From contig NZ_JACTOJ010000005.1 in the NCBI RefSeq assembly GCF_032335695.1, positions 62,001 through 126,000 on the forward strand: a stretch of 64,000 nucleotides of DNA. The letters run 5' to 3'. Positions 16,932 through 25,317 of this stretch are shown in pieces. Position numbers and translations under genes: made by a program. The stretch is from JACTOJ01 sp032335695. Lineage in GTDB: Bacteria; Bacillota; Clostridia; Clostridiales; Clostridiaceae. The notes beneath the pieces are model-generated. The model was given only the letters and a program-made list of their open reading frames with translations. It made no database searches and was not told the DNA's origin. Position 1 is the stretch's first letter, and each line of letters opens with the position of its first letter.

Positions 16932-17891
16932 TTGGCACTAAACAAAGCTGCTATCCCTGTTTATCTAAATACAGGGATATTAAACAATCTTTTTACTGTA
17001 GTGGTTCAAGAATTCATTGAAATAAAAAGCTTCAGTACAAAAGATGCCATAAGTATGCATTTTAAAACTCCAGTTAGCGAATTATCCTATGATATATTCG
17101 GAAAATACATGCAGGGAGATTTTGATATTCAGATTCAAAATGAATTTGTTAAACAAAGAACTGAAGAAACAATATCTACTACCATAGTAATATTAAAAAA
17201 ACTGCAGGATATATTAGCTCAACAGCAAATGTTAAAAAATTTTACGGGTACCAATCAGTTTGAGGGAATAGATGAAAATGATTATGTTGATTTCAGTTGT
17301 AATATGTCAAGAAATCCAATAATGGATAATATGAGAAAATTTATACAAACTTTTGAGCTAGCTAATATATATACTCCTCAACAAATGAATACATCAGCTG
17401 CCAATAAAGAAAATGAGAATGCTGCAGATACAACAGCATTGACTAATCTTATATCTCCATTGTCAAATATAAAAAGCGAGAATATGTTGAGTTTTTTAAA
17501 AAGTACATTAAATAATCATGTAGAACAGCGATGCTTAAGATATTTAGCAACCTCTATAGAAAATACTAACTTTAACGCTATAATACCAATGAAATATCAA
17601 AGCTTTCTTGATAATGAAGATTATATTCTTAACGGAAAAGTTAGAATACTTGGGAAGGTAGTAAAAAAGTATGATGCTCCAACTGAGGATGGAATGATGA
17701 GAGGAGGGGAGAATGATAGTATAGAAAATCATTTATTTAATGATGAAATATTTGACTATTTTGATTATGATCAACTTCAACAAATATATTGCCCATTTTT
17801 AAGAAGGAAACCGGAAATGAAGAACTTTGACTTAAAATCAAATAATATCCCTATAAATTATGAAATTTTGCCCATAGCAATATATATATAA
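16932..17891 (+). CDS. DUF6414-like protein of unknown function
   Basis: I recognise no enzyme. The 319-residue protein begins AAIPVYLNTGILNNLF, resembling the Y-L-D/N-T-x-x-L-N opening of DUF6414 proteins (family named from memory). The middle (about residues 85-180) is polar, with glutamine/asparagine-rich helices. The C-terminal part has the beta-rich segment YILNGKVRILGKVVKKYDA, again like that family, which repeats a plus-strand-like fold. There are no membrane segments. The start is a TTG at 16932, seven bases after AAAAAAGGTGATC; an upstream ATG at 16881 lacks a ribosome site. It stands alone between pflB (divergent) and a CBS protein gene. Confidence 0.7.
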   Translation: MALNKAAIPVYLNTGILNNLFTVVVQEFIEIKSFSTKDAISMHFKTPVSELSYDIFGKYMQGDFDIQIQNEFVKQRTEETISTTIVILKKLQDILAQQQMLKNFTGTNQFEGIDENDYVDFSCNMSRNPIMDNMRKFIQTFELANIYTPQQMNTSAANKENENAADTTALTNLISPLSNIKSENMLSFLKSTLNNHVEQRCLRYLATSIENTNFNAIIPMKYQSFLDNEDYILNGKVRILGKVVKKYDAPTEDGMMRGGENDSIENHLFNDEIFDYFDYDQLQQIYCPFLRRKPEMKNFDLKSNNIPINYEILPIAIYI

Positions 17892-17966
17892 ATTATATAT
17901 AATAGAATTGCTGACAAGCAATAAAACTAGTTTGTATATAAGGATGAAAACGGAAAGGATTTTAGT

Positions 17967-18386
17967 ATGAATATTGCATTTTTTTTAACACCTAAAAGTG
18001 ATGTAATATGCGAAAATATAAATTCCACTATGAGGCAAGCTATGGAAAGAATGGAATTTCATAGTTACACTGCTATTCCAATAATAGATGATAATGGAAA
18101 GTATGTTGGCACGTTAACAGAAGGAGATTTATTATGGAAATTAAAAAATACACCAGACTTAAATTTTCTCAATTCTAGCAAAATAAAATTGACAGATATT
18201 AACAGAAGAACATTAAATAAGGCGGTTTCTATAAATTCGGATATAGAAAGTTTGCTTTCATTAGCAGTAAATCAAAATTTTGTTCCTGTGGTTGACGATG
18301 AAGGAGTATTTATAGGTATTATAAAAAGAAGTGATATAATAAATTACTGCTATAAAAAAATAGCGCAGAAGTCTGCATTAAAATAA
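17967..18386 (+). CDS. CBS domain pair protein
   Basis: A 139-residue protein made only of two CBS domains (about residues 5-65 and 70-135): SYTAIPIIDDNGKYVGTLTE and NFVPVVDDEGVFIGIIKRSD are the characteristic beta-alpha-beta ends. CBS pairs bind adenosine nucleotides (AMP, ATP, SAM or c-di-AMP) and regulate partners, but this stand-alone form has no attached effector. It resembles small Firmicute CBS proteins such as the YkuL type (weak inference). A strong terminator follows at once. Confidence 0.85.
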   Translation: MNIAFFLTPKSDVICENINSTMRQAMERMEFHSYTAIPIIDDNGKYVGTLTEGDLLWKLKNTPDLNFLNSSKIKLTDINRRTLNKAVSINSDIESLLSLAVNQNFVPVVDDEGVFIGIIKRSDIINYCYKKIAQKSALK

Positions 18387-18423
18387 GAATCAGCTGATTT
18401 TAAAAAATCAGCTGATTCTTATT
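18382..18423. terminator. Bidirectional terminator, CBS gene / PspA operon
   Basis: A 20-base perfect inverted repeat (arms 18382-18401 and 18404-18423, core AATCAGCTGATT) has a two-base spacer. T-runs on both strands end the CBS gene and the convergent three-gene PspA operon. Confidence 0.9.
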
Positions 18424-18424
18424 T

Positions 18425-19072
18425 TTATAAATTGTTTTCAACTATAGAAACTATGTTGTCAAATTCCTCTTCGTCATTTATTTCCCCATACTTATCCTCT
18501 GATATGCCAGGGTAATAGTAAAGAATGAATTTATCATCACTAGTCATGCTGTCAATTACAATATACTTTTGATTCTTTATGCAATCTTGTAGCGTAGCCT
18601 TGACCATAAATCTATCTTCTTTTCCTGTCTTGTCATTAGTTAAATTTATTGTAAAATTGGTTGGATTGGTTAAATTTACATTTTGTCTGTCACAAAATAC
18701 TATACTAGAATTTTCTCTACAGCCAGAACAAGAATCAAATTTACAATCTTTAGGACATTTTAAGCAACTACATTCAGAGCATTTTTCTAATTGAAGCAAG
18801 TTTTCTTGATTACTTTTTTTAAAATCTTTTAGTAAATCCAAAGAGTTGTCTTCTTTAAAGATACCAAGAAATCCTTTAGGCTTTTCAGAGTTCACGCTGT
18901 CAATTAATTCAATGTATTTCTTTACAGTATTTACTTTATTAATATATTTTCTATTTTTAGCTGTACTAGGCTCTAAATAAGGTAAAACACTATCGATAGC
19001 ATATGTTATATCCACATATATTTTACCATAATAAGCTTTTTCTTTTTCTAAAAATTTTTCTTTATCATTCAT
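18425..19072 (-). CDS. Cysteine-cluster protein in the PspA operon, unknown function
   Basis: A 215-residue protein I do not recognise. The first 90 residues are charged helices (possible coiled coil). Residues about 96-127 carry nine cysteines in a cluster of CxxC-like spacing (CSECSCLKCPKDCKFDSC, SGC, then FCD), likely one or two zinc sites. The C-terminal part is a mixed beta region that includes FILYYYPGISEDKYGEINDE. There is no signal peptide or membrane segment. It starts 10 bases downstream of pspA and is the last gene of the operon, so it may be a cytosolic partner of PspA (inference). Confidence 0.75.
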   Translation of the reverse strand: MNDKEKFLEKEKAYYGKIYVDITYAIDSVLPYLEPSTAKNRKYINKVNTVKKYIELIDSVNSEKPKGFLGIFKEDNSLDLLKDFKKSNQENLLQLEKCSECSCLKCPKDCKFDSCSGCRENSSIVFCDRQNVNLTNPTNFTINLTNDKTGKEDRFMVKATLQDCIKNQKYIVIDSMTSDDKFILYYYPGISEDKYGEINDEEEFDNIVSIVENNL

Positions 19073-19082
19073 TTATTCACCA

Positions 19083-19733
19083 TTAATTTTGTTTATACTT
19101 AGCAAGCTCTGCATCAAGATCAACAGTATCAAGCTCTGCAAATTCGTTTTCCAAGGAATCTTCAGCTTTTAAGTCACCAAGCCCTTCAGCTAAAGCTTCT
19201 TTCTTTTGTATTTTTCTTTCAATATCGTCAATATTAATCTTATTAGTTTTTGTTTGTACATTTGCAACTATTTCATTAACTTGCTTTGCAGCCTCTGCAT
19301 TTTTATATCTAGCTTCAGCTTCATCACGATAAGTTCTGGTGTCAGAAATTTCTTTCTCTAAATTCTGAAGATTCTTTTTTAACGCTTCTGCTCTTTGTTT
19401 AGCTAATTCATAAGAACTCTTTAAATTATTAAAGTTTTTTTCGCAATCAAGTTTTCTTTGCAAAGCTTTTTTAGCTAAATCTTCATTGCCTTTAGCTAAA
19501 GCTAATTTCACTTTTTCTTCATAATCTAACATGTCTTTTTTGGCATCTTCCATTTGCTTTTCTATCACATGTACATTGCCTAAAACTTGAGCAGATGATA
19601 ATTTTGCCTTACTAAGACTTTCCTCCATATCTCTTATTTTTTGATTAAGCAATTCTACTGGATTTTCCACCTCATCTAATGCATCATTTACCTTTGCTCT
19701 AAACATGTTTGAAACTCTACTAAATACACCCAT
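19083..19733 (-). CDS. PspA/IM30 family membrane-stress protein
   Basis: A 216-residue, almost wholly helical protein. It opens MGVFSRVSNMFRAKVNDALD, the amphipathic membrane-binding helix of PspA/Vipp1, then ENPVELLNQKIRDMEESLSKAK and a long coiled coil of heptads to the end. PspA proteins are ESCRT-III-like and polymerise on damaged membranes. Length and register match the family. It is the middle gene of a tight three-gene operon: 11 bases after a secreted or membrane Ser/Gly-rich protein gene and 10 bases before a Cys-cluster gene. No LiaRS-like two-component genes are next to it. Confidence 0.93.
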   Translation of the reverse strand: MGVFSRVSNMFRAKVNDALDEVENPVELLNQKIRDMEESLSKAKLSSAQVLGNVHVIEKQMEDAKKDMLDYEEKVKLALAKGNEDLAKKALQRKLDCEKNFNNLKSSYELAKQRAEALKKNLQNLEKEISDTRTYRDEAEARYKNAEAAKQVNEIVANVQTKTNKINIDDIERKIQKKEALAEGLGDLKAEDSLENEFAELDTVDLDAELAKYKQN

Positions 19734-19744
19734 TGTTATACCTC

Positions 19745-20320
19745 CTAATATTTTCTTCTTCTTAAAATTTTAATTATTATGAAAATAATAATAAGAATTA
19801 TTATTATTTTAATTAACCTTCCTAAAAAACTGTAACTTGAATAATGGCTGTTGCTTCCGAAAAACGGAATAGGGATTGGTATATAGCTTCTCCTTCCACT
19901 GGAACTATAGCTACTGCCACCATAACTGCTTCCATATGAACTACTATTTGATGAAGAATTATTGGTATTATTTGCGGCATTGCTGCCTTTAGTAGTGGTG
20001 GAAAAGGATCCTGATCCATATGCCTTTGATTGAGAAGCACTTGAGGCTTGGCTATTATTTTTTGCAGCATTACTACCTTTAGTAGTAGTGGAAAAAGAAC
20101 CTGATCCATATTTCTTTGAGCTAGAAGAACTACTGCTGGAACTTTTGAAACCGGAAGATTTGTATCCTGAGGAGGATCCTCCTTTTGCATAAGTAATATA
20201 GCCCAACGTAGAAAAAATTTTTTCATGCTTTAAAGAAAAACCACTTACTAGATTTGAACTAATAAATATAATTAGTAATAATACTGTAAAAGCAAATCTC
20301 TTTTTTCTTATTTTCAGCAC
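19745..20320 (-). CDS. Ser/Gly-rich membrane-anchored protein upstream of PspA
   Basis: An unrecognised protein of up to 191 residues. It has an N-terminal signal-like helix (RFAFTVLLLIIFISSNLVSG), then a low-complexity Ser/Gly/Tyr/Asn-rich stretch with a 16-residue unit YGSGSFSTTTKGSNAA present twice, then a proline/phenylalanine patch (RRSYIPIPIPFFGS), and a C-terminal membrane helix of almost pure isoleucine ending RRRKY. It probably sits in the membrane with the Ser-rich part outside. The start is odd: a perfect ribosome site AGGAGGTG overlaps the only standard start (GTG at 20320), and the codon at ideal distance is ATA at 20311. It heads the PspA operon. Confidence 0.75.
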   Translation of the reverse strand: MLKIRKKRFAFTVLLLIIFISSNLVSGFSLKHEKIFSTLGYITYAKGGSSSGYKSSGFKSSSSSSSSSKKYGSGSFSTTTKGSNAAKNNSQASSASQSKAYGSGSFSTTTKGSNAANNTNNSSSNSSSYGSSYGGSSYSSSGRRSYIPIPIPFFGSNSHYSSYSFLGRLIKIIIILIIIFIIIKILRRRKY

Positions 20321-20355
20321 CTCCTAATCAAAACATAAAAAGAATTTATAATGAT

Positions 20356-20384
20356 ATTATATGGTATTTATTATCGTATAACAA
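20356..20384 (-). promoter_or_regulatory. Promoter of the PspA operon
   Basis: On the minus strand TTGTTA (20384-20379) and a perfect TATAAT (20361-20356) are 17 bases apart, about 36 bases before the GTG start of the first gene. Confidence 0.6.
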
Positions 20385-20658
20385 GTATTTAAATACCTTT
20401 CATTTGCACATATATCTTAAAAAAATATATATTTTCTAAGTTTATCTAATAAATTCTTCAATTTACGTGGTTTTCTATATATTGTATATCAATATAGTAA
20501 ATTACCATAAATATAATTATACAGAAAAATTTCAATTTTTAAAAGCCATCATAGTAATTTTTGATATATACATATTTAAAAGTAACAATCTAAAATTTTT
20601 AGAATAGTATATATTAGATTAGGATATATGCTACTTAAGTTAAAAAGGAGGTTTTAGT
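20385..20658. other. AT-rich intergenic region between divergent units
   Basis: Between the PspA-operon promoter and the Cys-rich small gene there is no open frame with a ribosome site and no strong hairpin. It should contain the plus-strand promoter of the Cys-rich gene; TATATGCTA about 30 bases before that gene loosely resembles a late-sporulation sigma-K -10 element, but too weakly to call. Confidence 0.5.
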
Positions 20659-20862
20659 ATGAGCCACCATCATAGGAATTGCTGTTGCGATCCGTGTTGT
20701 GATCCATGCTGTGATCCATGCTGTTGTCAAAATCAATGTGCTACACCTAATATAGGCTTTTTTCCTAATGCAGGCTTTTTGGGAAACTGTGGCTTTGGTA
20801 GTGGAGTGTGGATATTAATATTAATAGCTATATTTTTCTGTTTGTGTAGACCAAGATGCTAA
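20659..20862 (+). CDS. Cys-rich small membrane protein (CCDP repeats, YjcZ-like tail)
   Basis: A 67-residue protein with a near-ideal ribosome site (AAAAAGGAGG). The N terminus is His/Cys-rich: SHHHRNCCCDP followed by repeats of Cys-Asp-Pro-Cys; 14 of the first 27 residues are Cys, His or Asp. The C terminus is a single membrane helix GFGSGVWILILIAIFFCLC, which looks like the hydrophobic tail of small YjcZ-type sporulation proteins. The Cys/His head could bind metal or cross-link in the spore coat; both are guesses. It is monocistronic and followed by a terminator. Confidence 0.8.
   Translation: MSHHHRNCCCDPCCDPCCDPCCCQNQCATPNIGFFPNAGFLGNCGFGSGVWILILIAIFFCLCRPRC
20686..20721 (+). repeat. Three 12-base tandem repeats coding for Cys-Asp-Pro-Cys
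   Basis: Units TGCGATCCGTGT, TGTGATCCATGC and TGTGATCCATGC lie head to tail and in frame. The last two are identical, so recent expansion by slippage is likely. Confidence 0.9.
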
Positions 20863-20946
20863 TTAGGTTTGCAATAACTGAGCTGCACTTTTATTAATTA
20901 CTAATTTGTAAAGTTACAAGTCTTCGATAATTTATACACATGATAA

Positions 20947-20974
20947 AAAAATACCCGTAAAAACGGGTATTTTT
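20947..20974. terminator. Bidirectional terminator
   Basis: A 12-base perfect stem (AAAAATACCCGT/ACGGGTATTTTT) with a 4-base loop ends the Cys-rich gene and, on the minus strand, the bPH-like membrane gene, whose stop codon it touches. Confidence 0.9.
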
Positions 20975-21525
20975 TATTGCAATAATTTGTTTTTTTGCTG
21001 AAAGGGAAGGTAAGTATAAGGTATTTCCAAATATTTAATTTGTGGAGCTGATGATTCATTTACAATATATTCTACGCATAAATTGCCTGTACCAAAAATT
21101 CTTTGAAAGAAGTTTTGAGAAATAGTTATTCCTATGATATCGTTGAATTTATTTTCGTCAATACTTCGATTGAAAGGGAAGTAAAAGGATTTTACTACGA
21201 TTTTATTAGAATTTCTGTCAAATATGACAGTTCTTTTTATTTCATAAAATAATCCAATAGATTGTATGAATGTTGAAAATGATACTATTACTAATATAAT
21301 GTAAACAAGATATATAACTGAAAGTTCTACGACTACAAGTATATTATCTAATGATGTTACATAAGAGATAAAAGAATCTATTGAATATTTTGAGTATATA
21401 GAAGATCTTAGGGCACTACAAATTAAAAAAATAAAAAGATTAATAGCCAAGATTATTACATTCCTTATAAAATCTCCTGAAATACCTTTAAAAGAACTCT
21501 TAATAATGAATTTATTATTTTCCAT
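20974..21525 (-). CDS. Membrane protein with bacterial PH-like domain
   Basis: A 183-residue protein with two long membrane segments: NVIILAINLFIFLICSALRS and a second around VELSVIYLVYIILVIVSFS. The C-terminal 90 residues include KFNDIIGITISQNFFQRIFG and GTGNLCVEYIV. The pattern I-x-x-I-x-x-x-Q-x-x-x-Q-R-x-F-G-T-G is typical of bacterial PH (DUF304/YdbS-like) domains. Such proteins are envelope-associated and of unclear role. The start is preceded by AAAGGAGAG. It stands alone and convergent to the Cys-rich gene. Confidence 0.75.
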   Translation of the reverse strand: MENNKFIIKSSFKGISGDFIRNVIILAINLFIFLICSALRSSIYSKYSIDSFISYVTSLDNILVVVELSVIYLVYIILVIVSFSTFIQSIGLFYEIKRTVIFDRNSNKIVVKSFYFPFNRSIDENKFNDIIGITISQNFFQRIFGTGNLCVEYIVNESSAPQIKYLEIPYTYLPFQQKNKLLQ

Positions 21526-21793
21526 TATATCTCTCCTTTATGTTTGCCTGTACAATAATATATTTTACATTATTTTTCTAAATACTTCTATAAAATTTAA
21601 AATAAATTTTAACTATATTAGTTTATGAATGCATGTCTGTAAATATGATTTATGAAACGTCAATCTAAATTAAAGAACAGAAAGGTATATAGAAATCTGG
21701 GAAATGCAAATTGTAGGATTCTATTGTAAACGTAATATCATTACATTTAATACATTAATTTAAAGATAAATTATATAAGTTACATTTAGAGTA
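21526..21793. other. Non-coding intergenic stretch before the EAL gene
   Basis: AT-rich, with no supported gene. I looked for a c-di-GMP riboswitch because the next gene encodes an EAL protein, but saw neither the GEMM core nor a terminator. The only clear element in this gap is the promoter at 21794-21823. Confidence 0.5.
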
Positions 21794-21823
21794 TTTACAT
21801 AACTAATAATAAGGGACTATAAT
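21794..21823 (+). promoter_or_regulatory. Sigma-A type promoter of the EAL gene
   Basis: TTTACA (21794-21799) and a perfect TATAAT (21818-21823) are 18 bases apart, about 100 bases before the start codon. Confidence 0.55.
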
Positions 21824-21926
21824 TAAAAACATGATATATTGATTATTGTAGCTTTAAATAATATAATTTGCAATTTAATTGCTAGTAAATCTATATAAAA
21901 AAGTAAGTTTTGTGGAGGATGATGTT

Positions 21927-23165
21927 ATGTCTAGTATTGATATAGAAAAACTTAGAGGTATTATAAAAAATAAAAATATAGAAGTACATTATCAGCCTCT
22001 TGTCTCTATAATTCGTAAATCTATAATAGGGCTTGAAGGTCTTAGCAGAGGAATATTGAATGGAGAATTAATCCCTCCATTAGACTTATTTGAATGTGCT
22101 GCTGACTCAAAAGAGAGGGTATCTCTCGATAGATTGTGCAGAGAAAAAGTTATGGAAAATTTCGAGAAATATTATCAAAAGAATAAGGAATTACTCCTTT
22201 TTGTCAATATAGATGGTTCAGCAATAACTGAAGACATACTTGAAGAAGATTTTATAGTTAATTTAATTAATAAATATAATTTAAAATCAGAAAATATTGT
22301 ATTGGAAATAGTAGAATCAAAAGTTATAGATAATGAACTTTTAAGAAAATTCATACAAAATTACAGGGCATATGGATTTCTGATAGCATTAGATGACGTT
22401 GGCTCAGGAAATTCTAACTTGGATAGAATTTCTATAGCAAAGCCTGATATTATAAAAATTGATAGGGCTATTGTAAATGATATGCATAGTGATTATTATA
22501 AACAAGAAGTATTTAAATCATTAGTAAGTCTGTCAAAGAATTTGGGTGCCTTAGTTGTTGCAGAAGGTATTGAATGCGAGGAAGAAGCTATTAAAGCTAT
22601 TGAACTAGGTGCTGATTTATTGCAAGGTTATTATTTTGCCAAACCTGAAGATATAGATCCTGTTCAATTAAAAAATTATAATGTTCCTGTAAGAAAACTG
22701 GCTAATCATTATTCAAAATATCTTTCAGAAAAAATCAGTATTCAGAAAAAGAAACATAGAGAATATGCTGAAATTACTAAAGAAGTCCTAGAGGAAATTT
22801 CACAGTATGAAGAAAGACGGTTTGATTTTCAATTGTTAGAAATAATAAACAAGTATCAAGTTTTTGAATGTCTATATATTTTAGATCCATCTGGAATTCA
22901 AGTTACAGATACTATAACTCAATTCGCAAGTTTTTCAAAACATAAAGGGCTCATATTTCAACCTGCAAAGAAAGGTGAGGATCACTCATTGAAGAAGTAT
23001 TACTTCTTCCTTAGAAATATGAAATTAAGCAAATACATTACGGAACCTTACATATCGCTAGCTAGCGGTAATTTATGTATAACAATGTCTTGCGTCTTTA
23101 AGAATGTTGAAGGTCATAAATACATTTTATGTATAGACTTAAACCCAGATTATTTATATATGTAA
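21927..23165 (+). CDS. EAL-domain cyclic-di-GMP phosphodiesterase
   Basis: Predicted to hydrolyse c-di-GMP to pGpG. The 412-residue protein has the EAL domain at about residues 15-245 with the active-site set present: EGLSR (the EAL motif), FVNID, LEIVES, LDDVGSGNSN, IKIDR, VVAEGIE and LQGYYFAKP. The C-terminal 150 residues (ECLYILDPSGIQVTD through GHKYILCIDLNP) look like a PAS/Cache-type sensor as in Bacillus YkuI, so activity may respond to a small ligand. There is no GGDEF domain or membrane segment. The start is the ATG at 21927, after GTGGAGGATG; an upstream TTG at 21879 has no ribosome site. Confidence 0.92.
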   Translation: MSSIDIEKLRGIIKNKNIEVHYQPLVSIIRKSIIGLEGLSRGILNGELIPPLDLFECAADSKERVSLDRLCREKVMENFEKYYQKNKELLLFVNIDGSAITEDILEEDFIVNLINKYNLKSENIVLEIVESKVIDNELLRKFIQNYRAYGFLIALDDVGSGNSNLDRISIAKPDIIKIDRAIVNDMHSDYYKQEVFKSLVSLSKNLGALVVAEGIECEEEAIKAIELGADLLQGYYFAKPEDIDPVQLKNYNVPVRKLANHYSKYLSEKISIQKKKHREYAEITKEVLEEISQYEERRFDFQLLEIINKYQVFECLYILDPSGIQVTDTITQFASFSKHKGLIFQPAKKGEDHSLKKYYFFLRNMKLSKYITEPYISLASGNLCITMSCVFKNVEGHKYILCIDLNPDYLYM

Positions 23166-23227
23166 CAAATTAATTATTAATTGTTATAATAAATTTGTCG
23201 TCATAAAAATTATAAAGGGGTTTTACC

Positions 23228-23911
23228 ATGGGAAAAAAGATTATTATAATAGAAGACGAAAGCGCTATAAGAGGATTTATAAAAATAAATTTGGTTAGAA
23301 ATAATTTTACCGTGATTGAATCAGAGGATGGAGAAAAAGGTCTTAAATTAGCAGACATAGAAAAACCTGATATTGCAATTGTAGATTTGATGCTTCCTGG
23401 AATCGATGGCTATCAAGTCTGCAGCACTCTTAGAAGTAAGTATGCTAAAATTGGAATAATAATTCTTACTGCTAAAAGTCAAGATATGGATAAAATTGTT
23501 GGGTTAGAAATGGGAGCAGATGATTATATGGTTAAACCATTTAATCCTACAGAACTGGTTCTAAGAATAAAAGCCATAATAAGGAGAATGGAGACAGAAG
23601 ATAAGGACGAAAATATAATCGAAATGAATCCTTTTAAGATTGATATTTACTCTAAAAAAGTATTTAAAAATGATAATGAATTAGAATTAACTCCCACAGA
23701 ATATGCCTTAATAACAGTTTTTGTTAAAAATCCTGGCAAAGCGTTTACAAGGGATGAATTATTAAATCTTATATGGGGATATAACTATATTGGTGATTCT
23801 AAGATAGTCGATGTTAATATAAGAAGATTGAGAAGTAAGGTTGAGGATAATTCATCAAGGCCAAAATACATAGAAACTGTCTGGGGTACAGGATATAGAT
23901 GGAATATTTAA
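23228..23911 (+). CDS. OmpR/PhoB family response regulator
   Basis: A 227-residue regulator: receiver domain (1-115) with the acidic pair IIEDESA, phospho-acceptor Asp in VDLMLPGIDGYQ, Thr/Lys in ILTAK and MVKPFNP, followed by a winged-helix DNA-binding domain ending VDVNIRRLRSKVE and ETVWGTGYRWNI. It lies 9 bases upstream of a histidine kinase gene and forms a two-component system with it. Target genes are unknown; the lipoprotein gene in the same operon suggests an envelope signal. Confidence 0.95.
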   Translation: MGKKIIIIEDESAIRGFIKINLVRNNFTVIESEDGEKGLKLADIEKPDIAIVDLMLPGIDGYQVCSTLRSKYAKIGIIILTAKSQDMDKIVGLEMGADDYMVKPFNPTELVLRIKAIIRRMETEDKDENIIEMNPFKIDIYSKKVFKNDNELELTPTEYALITVFVKNPGKAFTRDELLNLIWGYNYIGDSKIVDVNIRRLRSKVEDNSSRPKYIETVWGTGYRWNI

Positions 23912-23920
23912 GGAGAAAAG

Positions 23921-25303
23921 ATGAAAAGTATTAGAAATAAGCTTACGTTTAATTTTATGCTTATAATTATAGTAACTGTGCTTATACTTGAAATATTTTT
24001 GATAAACATTGTCAGGTATTACTATTATAATAATATACAATCTATTTTGACAAATCAAATAGAAGTTTCTTCGCAATTTTATACTAAATATTTTTCTAAT
24101 CGCAGTATGGAAGATCTTGTATCCAACAATATAGATGTTTTCTGGAAACAAACGGATGCACAGGTTCAATTGGTAGATTTAAATGGCAATATACTAATGG
24201 ATTCATTGGGCGTTGTGCATAAAGATAAATTGAGCACTACTGATTTTAACAAAGCTACTAAAGGACAGTTGGGAGTGTGGACTGGCAATGTAGACTATTA
24301 TAATGGGAAAGTTATGGCTGTAGCAACTCCACTTAAAGCAAATAATAAAATCATAGGTATAATAAGATTTGTTTCATCTCTTTCAGATGTTAATAATCAA
24401 GTTATAAAAGTATCTATACTGTTTTTAACCATAGGAATATTAGTTATCATTATAGTTGGAATAGTGAGTATTTTCCTAGCTGATTCTATAGTTGAACCTT
24501 TAAAGGAAGTTACTAGGGCAGCAGAAAAAATAGCTAAAGGTAAGTTTGAAACTAGGAGTGTAAAGAAAAATGATGATGAAATTGGAAAGCTTTCAGACAC
24601 TCTTAATTATATGGCTGAAGAAATAATTAAAAAAGACCAATTAAAAAATGAATTCGTTTCATCTATGTCTCATGAACTTAGGACCCCATTAACTATAATA
24701 AAAGGATGGGCAATAACTCTCAATTCAGATGATTCTAGAGAAGAAGATGTTCTTAAAGACGGATTGACCATAATTGAAAAAGAAACTGAACGTTTAACAG
24801 CTATGGTGGAGGAATTACTTGATTTCTCAAAATTTGTATCAGGTAGGATAGTTCTAAGAAGAGAAGATATAGTTATAAAAGACTTAATTTGCATGATTGA
24901 AAAATATATGAGTCCAAGAGCTCAGCGTGAAGGAATAAAATTTATTGTTCAATGTGATGCTGATATTAGTGTTTCTATAGATAAAAATAGAATAAAACAG
25001 GTATTAATTAATATTCTAGATAATGCTTTTAAATTTACAGAAAATGGCGGAGAGGTGTCTTTGTTATGTTTTGTAAAAGAAAAAGAACTTTTTATAGAGG
25101 TTCGTGATACTGGTTGTGGGATAAGTCAAGAAGAACTTCCTAAAGTTAAAGAGAAGTTTTATAAAGGTAAAAGCAGTAAATCGAGTAATGGTATTGGACT
25201 CAGCATTTGTGAGGAAATAGTAAACCTGCATGGTGGTAATCTAACAATTACAAGTGAACTGAATAAAGGTACCAATGTTATTGTAGATATTCCTTTAATA
25301 TAG
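23921..25303 (+). CDS. Membrane sensor histidine kinase
   Basis: A 460-residue kinase: membrane helix at residues 9-30, extracytoplasmic sensor of about 130 residues with a PAS/Cache-like feel (VQLVDLNGNILMDS), second membrane helix near 165-190, HAMP (EPLKEVTRAAEKIAKG), phospho-acceptor His in SSMSHELRTPLTIIKGWA, and the ATPase boxes INILDNAFKFTENGG, VRDTGCGIS and SNGIGLSICEEIV. The partner regulator is directly upstream. An accessory lipoprotein gene begins 14 bases downstream. Confidence 0.95.
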   Translation: MKSIRNKLTFNFMLIIIVTVLILEIFLINIVRYYYYNNIQSILTNQIEVSSQFYTKYFSNRSMEDLVSNNIDVFWKQTDAQVQLVDLNGNILMDSLGVVHKDKLSTTDFNKATKGQLGVWTGNVDYYNGKVMAVATPLKANNKIIGIIRFVSSLSDVNNQVIKVSILFLTIGILVIIIVGIVSIFLADSIVEPLKEVTRAAEKIAKGKFETRSVKKNDDEIGKLSDTLNYMAEEIIKKDQLKNEFVSSMSHELRTPLTIIKGWAITLNSDDSREEDVLKDGLTIIEKETERLTAMVEELLDFSKFVSGRIVLRREDIVIKDLICMIEKYMSPRAQREGIKFIVQCDADISVSIDKNRIKQVLINILDNAFKFTENGGEVSLLCFVKEKELFIEVRDTGCGISQEELPKVKEKFYKGKSSKSSNGIGLSICEEIVNLHGGNLTITSELNKGTNVIVDIPLI

Positions 25304-25317
25304 AGGAGCTTATTAAT

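Noticed and set aside
17905..17925. Small hairpin TTGCT-GAC-AAGCAA after the DUF6414-like gene
   Set aside because: Stem is short and there is no T-tract, so it cannot be called a terminator.
20686..20721. CRISPR-like repeat
   Set aside because: Three contiguous 12-base in-frame units without spacers; coding tandem repeat, not CRISPR.
21526..21926. Possible c-di-GMP riboswitch before the EAL gene
   Set aside because: No GEMM core or matching stems, and no terminator; only a promoter is seen.
23855..24169. Minus-strand open frame of 104 codons and other opposite-strand frames inside known genes
   Set aside because: It lies across the response regulator and kinase genes, has no ribosome site, and its peptide is low-complexity; the same holds for similar shadow frames across the window.
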